DNA of 64,000 nt, from positions 288,938 through 352,937 of the forward strand of contig JAEUVF010000016.1 in NCBI GenBank assembly GCA_016787265.1. Direction: 5' to 3'. The notes below the pieces were generated by a model. It was not told the origin of the DNA. It ran no database searches and saw only the letters and a list, made by a program, of their open reading frames with translations. Origin of the DNA: Flavipsychrobacter sp. (GTDB lineage: Bacteria; Bacteroidota; Bacteroidia; Chitinophagales; Chitinophagaceae). Positions 52,249 through 59,931 of the stretch are shown here, piece by piece. Position 1 is the stretch's first letter. Each line of letters starts with the position of its first letter. The translations under genes were made by a program, and so were the position numbers.

Positions 52249-54201
52249 TTATCTCAATGCTGTTTTCATCTTGCCATTTTTGAATCGTTCGCTGGCTGTT
52301 TGATAATAAGAAATCGTTTCTGAAATAAGGGAGCTGTCCGGAGAAGACAGTTCCTTTAGCGAATTACCCTTTTCAAGTACCTGGAATTGTTTGCTTCTTT
52401 TGCGATCATCGATTTGCGTGAAAATATTCCCCTTTATCAGACCCAGGGTTCTGTAATTGCCAACAAATGCGCGGTCTTTTTCAACCTGTCGTTGCCGTAC
52501 ATCCATACCATACAATTCTGTTGAATACTTCCAGTGTAAATATCCAAACAGGGTTGGCATCAAATCTATCTGAGAAGTTAACCGGGTAACTTGTTCAGCT
52601 GGCTGCTGAAGGTTATAAATAAGGGCGGGTATATGGTGTTTGTTGATATTTATTTCCCATTTTCCCGCACTGCTGGCACAATGATCAGCAACAATAACAA
52701 AAACTGTATTCTTAAACCAGTCTTTGGATTTTGCAGCCTCGATGAATTTTCCCAATGCATAATCTGTGTATTTCACAGCAGCATCCCTACTACCTTGAGG
52801 TAAATCGATTTTGCCTTCCGGAAAGGTGTAGGGTTTGTGATTGGAGGTCGTCATGATGAACTGAAAAAAGGGCTGCTTTTTAAGACTGCTGCTGTCTGCG
52901 TACCGGATGGCTTCCTGGTAAATATCCTCATCACAAATACCCCAGGCATTTTCAAAACTCACTTCCTCATCCGGAATAGCATAGCGGGTAGATTCTAAAT
53001 CATCTGACAAGGGATTGCCCCGGTCGCGATCGATGATATCAAATCCCTGACCACCAAAAAAGTTATTCATGTTATCAAAATAACCATCACCACCGTATAT
53101 AAACCAGGGATGGTAATTCTTTTCTTTCAGGATGGTAGCAATGGAAAACAATCCCTCATTCTCCGGCCTGCGTACAATACTGTTACCCGGAGTTGGAGGT
53201 ACACATAAGGTCAGGGCTTCCATTCCTCTTACTGTTCGCGTCCCTGTTGCATATAAATTGGTAAACAGAATACCTTCTTTTGCCAATTGATCAAAGTTGG
53301 GCGTGAGTCCTTTGGTATTACCGAATAAACCTGAAAAATCAGCGCTGAAACTTTCAATCGTCACAAGGATGATATTGGGTTTGGTTTCGTTGGAGTCTAA
53401 TGTAATCCGCTGAATTTCTTCTGTCCTATCAGATGGAAAAACCTGGTTGTCCTGGCGGATCTGGTCTCTGACTAGCTGATATGCCTTATCCCGTGGTAAA
53501 TGACGGTAAAACTGAGCATAATCCAATTCATTGGACCGATAGGCTGCAAAAAAGGAAAACACGCCATTTTTACTGATCTCGTTAATGGTCAGATTATTAC
53601 TGAAATCAGCCTGTTTGTTTTTTAGCCAGCTGAGCAGGATGACAGAAACCAACAATAGTGGCACACCGGTTTGTAATCTTCGCCGGATGCTGACCGGACT
53701 GGTAAAAGTTTGTTTCAACGCTTTATTCCGCTTATAATACCAAAAGCTGGATCCGGTTAATATAAACAATACAAGTAAGATCAATGGGATGGGGTAGGAC
53801 TGGTTGATATTGTTCACCACTTCATAGGTATAAATTAAATAGTCAACTGCTATGAAATTAAAGCGAACTCCAAACTCATCCCAGAAGGGAAATTCTGCCA
53901 GCAGGCTGAAGTATTGGATGAAAAGCATTATGCCCGCACTAAAATAGGTAAACGACTGGTCGAATCGGCTTCCGGTCCAGCGTTTTGGCAACAGCATCAG
54001 GTATAGCTGATAAAATAGCAGAAATCCCAATCCGGATGCCAGGTCATAGAGAAATCCCATTCCCAGTGCTCTTGATAAAGCCAGGAATTGAATGTCAATA
54101 TCCCGGAATGCCCAGGTAAACAAAGCTATTCGTACAATCAGGGAGCTTACCAAATAGGTTGTCAACAGGTTCAGGAAGAGGGAATATCGGCCTGGTTTCA
54201 T
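52249..54201 (-). CDS. LTA synthase-family sulfatase-type membrane enzyme
   Basis: 650 aa. Five hydrophobic segments in the first 190 residues, then a periplasmic alkaline-phosphatase/sulfatase domain: metal ligand Glu in ILVTIESFSADF, the probable nucleophile Thr in ATGTRTVRGMEALTL, Asp in WFIYGGDGYFDNM and 'VFVIVADHCASS' with metal Asp-His. LtaS-like enzymes move phosphoglycerol or phosphoethanolamine onto lipids or glycans. Gram-negative members modify envelope glycans. It lies 36 bp after a two-component system that may control it. Confidence 0.88.
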   Translation of the reverse strand: MKPGRYSLFLNLLTTYLVSSLIVRIALFTWAFRDIDIQFLALSRALGMGFLYDLASGLGFLLFYQLYLMLLPKRWTGSRFDQSFTYFSAGIMLFIQYFSLLAEFPFWDEFGVRFNFIAVDYLIYTYEVVNNINQSYPIPLILLVLFILTGSSFWYYKRNKALKQTFTSPVSIRRRLQTGVPLLLVSVILLSWLKNKQADFSNNLTINEISKNGVFSFFAAYRSNELDYAQFYRHLPRDKAYQLVRDQIRQDNQVFPSDRTEEIQRITLDSNETKPNIILVTIESFSADFSGLFGNTKGLTPNFDQLAKEGILFTNLYATGTRTVRGMEALTLCVPPTPGNSIVRRPENEGLFSIATILKEKNYHPWFIYGGDGYFDNMNNFFGGQGFDIIDRDRGNPLSDDLESTRYAIPDEEVSFENAWGICDEDIYQEAIRYADSSSLKKQPFFQFIMTTSNHKPYTFPEGKIDLPQGSRDAAVKYTDYALGKFIEAAKSKDWFKNTVFVIVADHCASSAGKWEININKHHIPALIYNLQQPAEQVTRLTSQIDLMPTLFGYLHWKYSTELYGMDVRQRQVEKDRAFVGNYRTLGLIKGNIFTQIDDRKRSKQFQVLEKGNSLKELSSPDSSLISETISYYQTASERFKNGKMKTALR

Positions 54202-54237
54202 ATGGGTTTTAGTCCTTATTTACTACAAAGCACCGAC

Positions 54238-55548
54238 TCAATTTTGAAGAAATGTTGAATTGCCAAATCCGACCCGAAAATAATGGCTGCCATCCCGGAA
54301 TTCATATTGGATCGCCCATTGCTGAAATTTGCAGATTTCCTGAACAATGGCGAGTCCAAGTCCGGTTCCTCCGGTAGATTTGGAGATGCCTGAAAATCGG
54401 GTGAATAACTGTTTTGGATCCAGTGCCTGCTGCCCGGAATTGGAAATTTCAAGCTGCTGATTGTCCAGTAATACGGAAATTTGGCCCCCTTCCCGGGTAT
54501 TCCTGATGGCGTTTAATAACAGGTTATTGCAGAGTAGTTCAGTTAAACCGCTGCTGGCATTTTTGTCAACCGGAGATACAATATGTTGAACCAACCCGAT
54601 ATTTTTTTGATCCATATATTCTTTAAGGGTATCAAGCGATTGAAGCAGTATGGTATCTATTGAGACCTTTTCTGAACTGTCAAATTGATTGTTTTCAATT
54701 TTTGCCAGTAACAATAGGTTTTTATTGATTCGGGTGCTTCGCAAGAGGGCTCCGTTCATTTCTTCTGCCAATTGGTATTGTTGTTCAGTGAGGCCTTCGC
54801 TTTGTAATAACAAATCCAGTTTATTTTTCAGGATTGCCAAAGGCGTCTGTAATTCATGGGAGGCGTTTTCGGTAAATTCTTTCTGCGTTTTATATACACT
54901 GATGCTATGCTCTACCATGGTTTCGATAGCCGTATTCAACTCCTGAAATTCCTTGATATCCGATTTGGTAAATGCAGGCAATTGTTGTTGATTGAGTTGG
55001 AATTTTTTCAGACTGGCAAGTGTTTTTTGAAAGGGTGTCCAGATTTGTTGTGACAACCTTCTGTTCAGGTAAAGCAACCCGCTTACTAATAACAATACCA
55101 ACAGCAGCGTTATTGTTGCCAGGTGACCAATGGTTTCCCTGGTCTCTTCAATATTGGTTTGAATGGTAAATCGGTAAGGCTGATTATGGATATAGATTAT
55201 TTTGGATAAGTAGCGGAAGCGGTCCAGTTTTTCTGCTTTGTTAAAGGGTTCTTTTCGACTGATATTAAAACTGCTATCCAGCAAAGACTCTCCGACTTGA
55301 ATTTTTCGAATAGTAGTTGATGGTTGAATCCTGTTCCATAATTCGAGACTATTGGCCAATTCAGTTGGTGAAAGTTGCAGGCTGTTAAAGGAATGTGCTG
55401 TTTTATTAGCTACTATGGAATTGTATTCATCCAGTTCATGTTCCCAGATGGCATCTATTACCCAGTAATAGATGGGAATACTGATTGCCAGTACCACTAT
55501 AATGTAGGTGAGATAGGGCTTGAGGGTTTTTCGAAGTAATGGCTTCAT
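54238..55548 (-). CDS. Sensor histidine kinase (OmpR-type partner)
   Basis: 436 aa. TM at about 12-32 and 144-162 enclose a 110-residue periplasmic domain; HisKA with His231 in FTENASHELQTPLAILKN; HATPase with 'LCNNLLLNAIRN' and 'GGTGLGLAIVQEI'. The cytoplasmic linker is short, without HAMP features that I can see. Its regulator is 9 bp upstream; the LtaS-type gene follows 36 bp downstream. Confidence 0.94.
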   Translation of the reverse strand: MKPLLRKTLKPYLTYIIVVLAISIPIYYWVIDAIWEHELDEYNSIVANKTAHSFNSLQLSPTELANSLELWNRIQPSTTIRKIQVGESLLDSSFNISRKEPFNKAEKLDRFRYLSKIIYIHNQPYRFTIQTNIEETRETIGHLATITLLLVLLLVSGLLYLNRRLSQQIWTPFQKTLASLKKFQLNQQQLPAFTKSDIKEFQELNTAIETMVEHSISVYKTQKEFTENASHELQTPLAILKNKLDLLLQSEGLTEQQYQLAEEMNGALLRSTRINKNLLLLAKIENNQFDSSEKVSIDTILLQSLDTLKEYMDQKNIGLVQHIVSPVDKNASSGLTELLCNNLLLNAIRNTREGGQISVLLDNQQLEISNSGQQALDPKQLFTRFSGISKSTGGTGLGLAIVQEICKFQQWAIQYEFRDGSHYFRVGFGNSTFLQN

Positions 55549-55557
55549 TCCTTTTGT

Positions 55558-56235
55558 TTAGTTCGATTCCCATTTATAACCTGTTCCATAAACTGTTCGT
55601 AAATAATTGTCACATCCCGCTTCGGTTAACTTTTTCTTCAGATTTTTTACATGCGCATAAACAAAATCATGATTGTCGAGCATATCTGCAAAATCACCGG
55701 ACAAGTGTTCGGCGAGGGTACTTTTAGATAAAACCCTGTTTTTGTTTCCAAGAAAGTAAATTAATAAATCGAATTCTTTTTTGGTGAGGGTTACCGGTTT
55801 TTTCTGAACTGTTACGGATTTGGCTAACAGATCAATTTCCAGTTCGTTCTGCCGGATGATGTTTGAATGGCTGAATTGTTTGCGTCGGACAATAGAAAAA
55901 ATCCGGGCTGCCAGTTCCGACAAATGGAAAGGTTTTGTCAGATAATCGTCGGCACCAATATGTAGCCCCCTGATTTTATCTTCCAGAGAATTATTAGCCG
56001 ATAGGATGATAACTCCTTCTTCTTTTTTGTCTTTTCTTAATAACTCCAGCAGGTTCAGGCCATTGCCGTCTGGAAGATTCAGATCCAGCAATATGCAATC
56101 ATACACATGCAGGCCGATTTTTTCAGTTGCATCTTCAACATTGGCTGCCCATTCGCATAGATATTCCTGTTCAGTGAGGAATTTGATGATGCTCCTGGCC
56201 AATTCGACTTCATCTTCTACCAGTAATATTTTCAT
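55558..56235 (-). CDS. OmpR-family response regulator
   Basis: 225 aa. Receiver with phospho-acceptor Asp51 in CILLDLNLPDGNGL and lysine in DDYLTKPF; winged helix from about 125 (VTLTKKEFDLLIYFLGNKNRVLSKSTLAEHL; VHVKNLKKKLTEAG-like). First gene of the operon RR-HK-LtaS-type. Role inferred: envelope or lipid stress. Confidence 0.95.
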   Translation of the reverse strand: MKILLVEDEVELARSIIKFLTEQEYLCEWAANVEDATEKIGLHVYDCILLDLNLPDGNGLNLLELLRKDKKEEGVIILSANNSLEDKIRGLHIGADDYLTKPFHLSELAARIFSIVRRKQFSHSNIIRQNELEIDLLAKSVTVQKKPVTLTKKEFDLLIYFLGNKNRVLSKSTLAEHLSGDFADMLDNHDFVYAHVKNLKKKLTEAGCDNYLRTVYGTGYKWESN

Positions 56236-56296
56236 TCCGTAAAATACCGGTAGAATTTAGCATAAATTCTGAATACAGCCATTACCACATAATCAA

Positions 56297-56330
56297 AAAA
56301 CCCTTGAAAGCTACTGCTGTCAAGGGTTTA
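56297..56330 (-). terminator. Terminator of tRNA-Leu
   Basis: Stem aaacccttga (56298-56307) and tcaagggttt (56320-56329). On the minus strand the stem is followed by a T-run, as expected behind the tRNA. Confidence 0.75.
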
Positions 56331-56343
56331 CCTTTTTAACTCG

Positions 56344-56427
56344 TGCCCAGAACAGGAATCGAACCTGCACTCCCTTGCGAGAACCAGATTTTGAGTCTAG
56401 CGCGTCTACCAATTCCGCCATCTGGGC
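56344..56427 (-). tRNA. tRNA-Leu(CAA)
   Basis: 84 nt on the minus strand with a long variable arm (class II). Acceptor arm gcccaga pairs with tctgggc; the D loop contains GGTAGACGC; the anticodon loop is CTCAAAA, giving anticodon CAA (UUG codons); the T loop is GGTTCGATTCC. Discriminator A is followed by no encoded CCA. A promoter lies 23 bp upstream and a terminator follows. Confidence 0.95.
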
Positions 56428-56449
56428 TTTTCCGGTCAGAACCGGGTTG

Positions 56450-56481
56450 CAATATTACGGTCTGCTCCAGTTTCAGCCAAA
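56450..56481 (-). promoter_or_regulatory. Promoter of tRNA-Leu
   Basis: On the minus strand: TTTG (56478-56481), 20-bp spacer, TAATATTG (56450-56457), one mismatch from TAnnTTTG, 22 bp before the tRNA 5' end. Confidence 0.55.
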
Positions 56482-56594
56482 ATTTATTTGCAACAGGATT
56501 TCCGTGGTATAAACAGCCTTGCCAGGAACCCCAGTATTTTTTTCAGGATCATACCGCAAAGATACTCATTACTCCTCTTTAAAGGATCCCCGTT

Positions 56595-57617
56595 CTACCT
56601 CACCAGTTTCCCGATACGACCATTGCCACCAGCCAGGTATACTACCTTGCCGTCTTTTGCTTTTTGAACCACATGGTAACCAACAGGGGAAATCAAGGTC
56701 CAGGTCCGGCCTCCATCCCGCGAGAAATCCACGCCAGATGTTCCACAAGCGATCAATTGATTGCCTCGCACATAACTTATGCCGGAACGATAGCCTTGTG
56801 GTGGCACTGCTGCCTGTTGCCAGCTCGCACCAGCATCCCGCGTGAAACAAAAATTGCCGGCCTTTTCTTTGTCTTTTGCAAAATCTCCACCTGCTATTAC
56901 CCAATGGCGTCCACCGCGTTTGCGGTTGGGATGTTTCAGCGCGATTGCATTCGCACCGGTGCTGGTTTCCCCCTGTTTTAATGGCAGCTCAAAAGCCTGG
57001 CCTGCATAAAAGACCCGCGATTGTTTTCCGCCACTTACAAATATGGTTTCGGCTTTTTTTAAGGCTACAATATTGCCCCCACTGGCAGCAAAAAACGCTT
57101 CACCTTCCATGGGTGCAGGATAGGTGTTAGGGTAGGGTTGCCAGCTTCTTCCTCCATCTGCTGTGCGCAAGAGTAATATCTTTCCATCTATGGGATCACC
57201 TACTGCCATACCTTCCTTTTTATTGCGAAAATGTAGGGCATCCAGAAAAATGCCGGTTCTGTTATCCCGATGCACTTCCTGCCAGCTTTCGCCTCCATCA
57301 AAGGTTCTTAATATCAGTCCGGGTGAGTCCACCGCCAAAATCACGGCAGTTACAGCATCAAATGCTTCAATATCTCTGAAATCTCTTTTCTCATGGCCCT
57401 TTACGGTCATCCACTGAAAGCTCTTACCACCATCTGTGCTTCTACCCACCGTTCCTTTATTTCCACTGACCCACAGCAGCCGGTCATTCACTACACTTAA
57501 ACCGCGAAAACTAATACCTTCCCGGCCTGGTAACTCCTGGATTTTCTGCGCTATCACATCCTGTAGCAACAACACCAGTGAAAGCATGCCGATCAATTGA
57601 AAAACAGTTTTCCTCAT
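56595..57617 (-). CDS. Secreted BNR/YCF48-like repeat protein
   Basis: 340 aa with a signal peptide (1-23). Repeated 'T.DGG.SWQ' Asp-box motifs (RTFDGGESWQEV; RTADGGRSWQPY; FTRDAGASWQQA; FSRDGGRTWTLI) form a beta propeller of the sialidase-like/YCF48 type. No catalytic residues of sialidases are obvious, so it is probably a binding or assembly protein. The last blade reads 'GRIGKLVR', as usual for this fold. Confidence 0.85.
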   Translation of the reverse strand: MRKTVFQLIGMLSLVLLLQDVIAQKIQELPGREGISFRGLSVVNDRLLWVSGNKGTVGRSTDGGKSFQWMTVKGHEKRDFRDIEAFDAVTAVILAVDSPGLILRTFDGGESWQEVHRDNRTGIFLDALHFRNKKEGMAVGDPIDGKILLLRTADGGRSWQPYPNTYPAPMEGEAFFAASGGNIVALKKAETIFVSGGKQSRVFYAGQAFELPLKQGETSTGANAIALKHPNRKRGGRHWVIAGGDFAKDKEKAGNFCFTRDAGASWQQAAVPPQGYRSGISYVRGNQLIACGTSGVDFSRDGGRTWTLISPVGYHVVQKAKDGKVVYLAGGNGRIGKLVR

Positions 57618-57635
57618 TTCCCAAAGTTGGGAAAT

Positions 57636-58409
57636 TTATCCTATCAACGGGAAACCTTTCAGTACCTGTATATATAGTAATACGAGAAACAGGAACCAGC
57701 TGGCAGCTATCACCTGCATGGATCGTTTGCTGTGAATCATATAATAACCTAGCAGGGGAAAGAGCTGCAGGGAATGCATCCCAAAGAAATGAATCACCCG
57801 CAGATCACCGTGCACCCTGCTCCAGTTCACTAGGGGATAGCCTTCGCCGCCATCTAATCCGCCTACACTGTGCTGGTTGATGATGGACATGTGTGCACCC
57901 TGAAAAGCAGACAATACAAAGAATAAAATGCCCAGTCGGATACCCCAGATATAACCCTGGTTCATCCAGAGTGGAAATTCTTTCTGCTTGAAAAACAAAT
58001 ACCCGATATAGGCTGTCCAAAAGGTAAAAATGATGATTGCCAATCCCATTACCTGGTATAAGAGCGCATTGGTCCAGCTGCTGATATTGAAATGAGAGGC
58101 CTGTCCTGCTGCTGCCTGGTAGGTAATAATTCCGAGTTCTACGATCATAGTATAAACTACGACCCAACTGTAACGCCTAACCGCTTTTTGATTTTTGAGA
58201 TACACCATCAGCCAGGCAAGCGTAAAAACAGCAATTGCAAGTGAAAGGTAAAACTTCATGGGTTTGATCCAGGCACTGACACCGCCTACTTCAAGCGGAC
58301 TTACTACTGCCAGCATTCCGCAAATCAGGGCCCCGGTCAAGCTTGCCAGAACAACATAAAACAGCACCTGGTTCCTGCTTTTTAGTTTTATTATCCATTC
58401 ATTCAGCAT
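57636..58409 (-). CDS. Uncharacterised multi-pass membrane protein
   Basis: 257 aa with about seven hydrophobic segments. The most conserved-looking part is 'SVGGLDGGEGYPLVNWSRVHGDLRVIHFFGMHSLQLFPLLGYYM', with His, Asp and Arg near the membrane. I recognise this type only as a conserved unknown of Bacteroidota. It overlaps the ABA4-like gene upstream by 11 bp, so the two are coupled and may form one unit. Confidence 0.65.
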   Translation of the reverse strand: MLNEWIIKLKSRNQVLFYVVLASLTGALICGMLAVVSPLEVGGVSAWIKPMKFYLSLAIAVFTLAWLMVYLKNQKAVRRYSWVVVYTMIVELGIITYQAAAGQASHFNISSWTNALLYQVMGLAIIIFTFWTAYIGYLFFKQKEFPLWMNQGYIWGIRLGILFFVLSAFQGAHMSIINQHSVGGLDGGEGYPLVNWSRVHGDLRVIHFFGMHSLQLFPLLGYYMIHSKRSMQVIAASWFLFLVLLYIQVLKGFPLIG

Positions 58410-58833
58410 CGACCCAGTAGTTTTTGGTACTTGCCCAGCGAATCATCAGGTAAATCAATAAACCTACTGGTCCCAGCATAAAAGTAAAAAACAGGCAGGG
58501 CAGGAGCCACCCAATACCAATTCCGTTTTTACGCGCATTATTTACAATAAAAATGCCAGTCAGCAGGTCAAAGGCCAGGTAATGTACCCAACCCGCCAGT
58601 AGCGCTTCGCGATTCACAAAGAGTGCAGCAACACCATCCAGGGATCTAAAACTTTCGGGCTGTATTCCTCCGAAATTTTTAACGATCAGCCAGGTATAAA
58701 GTAAACACAGCAGTAAAAGGATCGTTCCGATTAAAGCCCTGGATATCCAAAGTGTTTTATGGAAAATCGCCAGCAGGATCCAGCCTGTCATGGCCAGGGT
58801 GCTGCTGATTTGAAACAACTGATCGGCATGCAT
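58399..58833 (-). CDS. ABA4-like membrane protein
   Basis: 144 aa, four hydrophobic segments. 'ALLAGWVHYLAFDLLTGIFIV' and 'CLFFTFMLGPVGLLIYLMI' are the two motifs of the ABA4-like family. The plant member is needed for neoxanthin formation; bacterial ones are uncharacterised. Coupled with the next membrane protein. A link to the CrtI-like gene at 28 kb is only a speculation. Confidence 0.8.
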   Translation of the reverse strand: MHADQLFQISSTLAMTGWILLAIFHKTLWISRALIGTILLLLCLLYTWLIVKNFGGIQPESFRSLDGVAALFVNREALLAGWVHYLAFDLLTGIFIVNNARKNGIGIGWLLPCLFFTFMLGPVGLLIYLMIRWASTKNYWVDAE

Positions 58834-58914
58834 GAGATTTATTTTTCGAATATACTATTGGTAACCTCGGAATCAGATCCTCATAATATTGACGAATGCC
58901 AACAAAGATTTTCA

Positions 58915-59841
58915 TTACAACAAATGCTGCAGTGATTTTTCAATTGCAGCCTTTGTCTCTTCGGGTGTCCATGCCTGCGGAATGAATTTTTCTCCGATAA
59001 CCTGCTCATATAACTGGATGTATCGTTTACTTATAGTATCAATCCACTCTGGTGTCATTTCCGGAACGGTTTGTCCTTCCTTCCCCATAAAATTATTTGC
59101 GATCAGCCATTCACGTACGAACTCCTTGCTAAGCTGTTGCTGCTTTTCGCCTTTTGCCTGCCGGTCTTCAAATCCATCAGCAAAAAAGTAGCGGGAGGAG
59201 TCGGGGGTATGAATCTCATCCATCAGGTAAATAGTATCACCTATTTTACCAAATTCGTACTTGGTATCAACAAGTATGAGTCCGCGTTTGGAGGCGATCT
59301 GTTTACCTCTTTCAAATAAGGCGAGTGTATATTTTTCAAGTACCGCCCAGTCTTCTGCAGTTGCCAGGCCTTTAGCAATTATATCCTCTTTACTGATGTC
59401 TTCATCATGTCCTTCAGATGCTTTCGTGGAGGGGGTAATGATCGGAGTGGGGAAGTAATCGTTTTCACTTAGTCCTTCCGGTAATGCAACGCCACAAAGT
59501 GTTCTTTTTCCGCTGCTGTAAGTGCGCCAGGCATGACCGGTAAGATTGCCTCTCACTACCATTTCAATTTTAAATGGAACACATTTTTTTCCTATGGAAA
59601 CATGCGGAGCCGGGGATTCCAGTAACCAGTTGGGACAAATGTCTGCGGTAGCTTTCAACATATATGCAGCAATCTGGTTTAATACTTGTCCTTTATAAGG
59701 GATGGGTTCTGGTAAGATAACATCAAAAGCGGAGATCCGGTCGGATGCGATCATTACTAATAAACGGTCCTGAATGGTGTAAACATCCCGCACTTTTCCT
59801 TTATAAAAGGCGGTTTGTGAGGGGAATTGAAATGGTGCCAT
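58915..59841 (-). CDS. purC: Phosphoribosylaminoimidazole-succinocarboxamide synthase
   Basis: 308 aa, with 'YKGKVRDVYTIQDRLLVMIASDRISAFDVI' and 'LILVDTKYEFGKIGDTIYLMDEIHTPDSSRYF', the SAICAR synthetase signatures. It couples aspartate to CAIR with ATP in purine synthesis. The length (about 300) fits the longer purC form. Divergent from the TonB receptor; no other purine gene is in view. Confidence 0.96.
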   Translation of the reverse strand: MAPFQFPSQTAFYKGKVRDVYTIQDRLLVMIASDRISAFDVILPEPIPYKGQVLNQIAAYMLKATADICPNWLLESPAPHVSIGKKCVPFKIEMVVRGNLTGHAWRTYSSGKRTLCGVALPEGLSENDYFPTPIITPSTKASEGHDEDISKEDIIAKGLATAEDWAVLEKYTLALFERGKQIASKRGLILVDTKYEFGKIGDTIYLMDEIHTPDSSRYFFADGFEDRQAKGEKQQQLSKEFVREWLIANNFMGKEGQTVPEMTPEWIDTISKRYIQLYEQVIGEKFIPQAWTPEETKAAIEKSLQHLL

Positions 59842-59931
59842 ATCACGAAGTTATAATCCGTTTGGAAAAAAACGGTATGGAATTAATAAATCCTTATTTT
59901 GCTCATGAATAACACATAAAACCTACATGGT

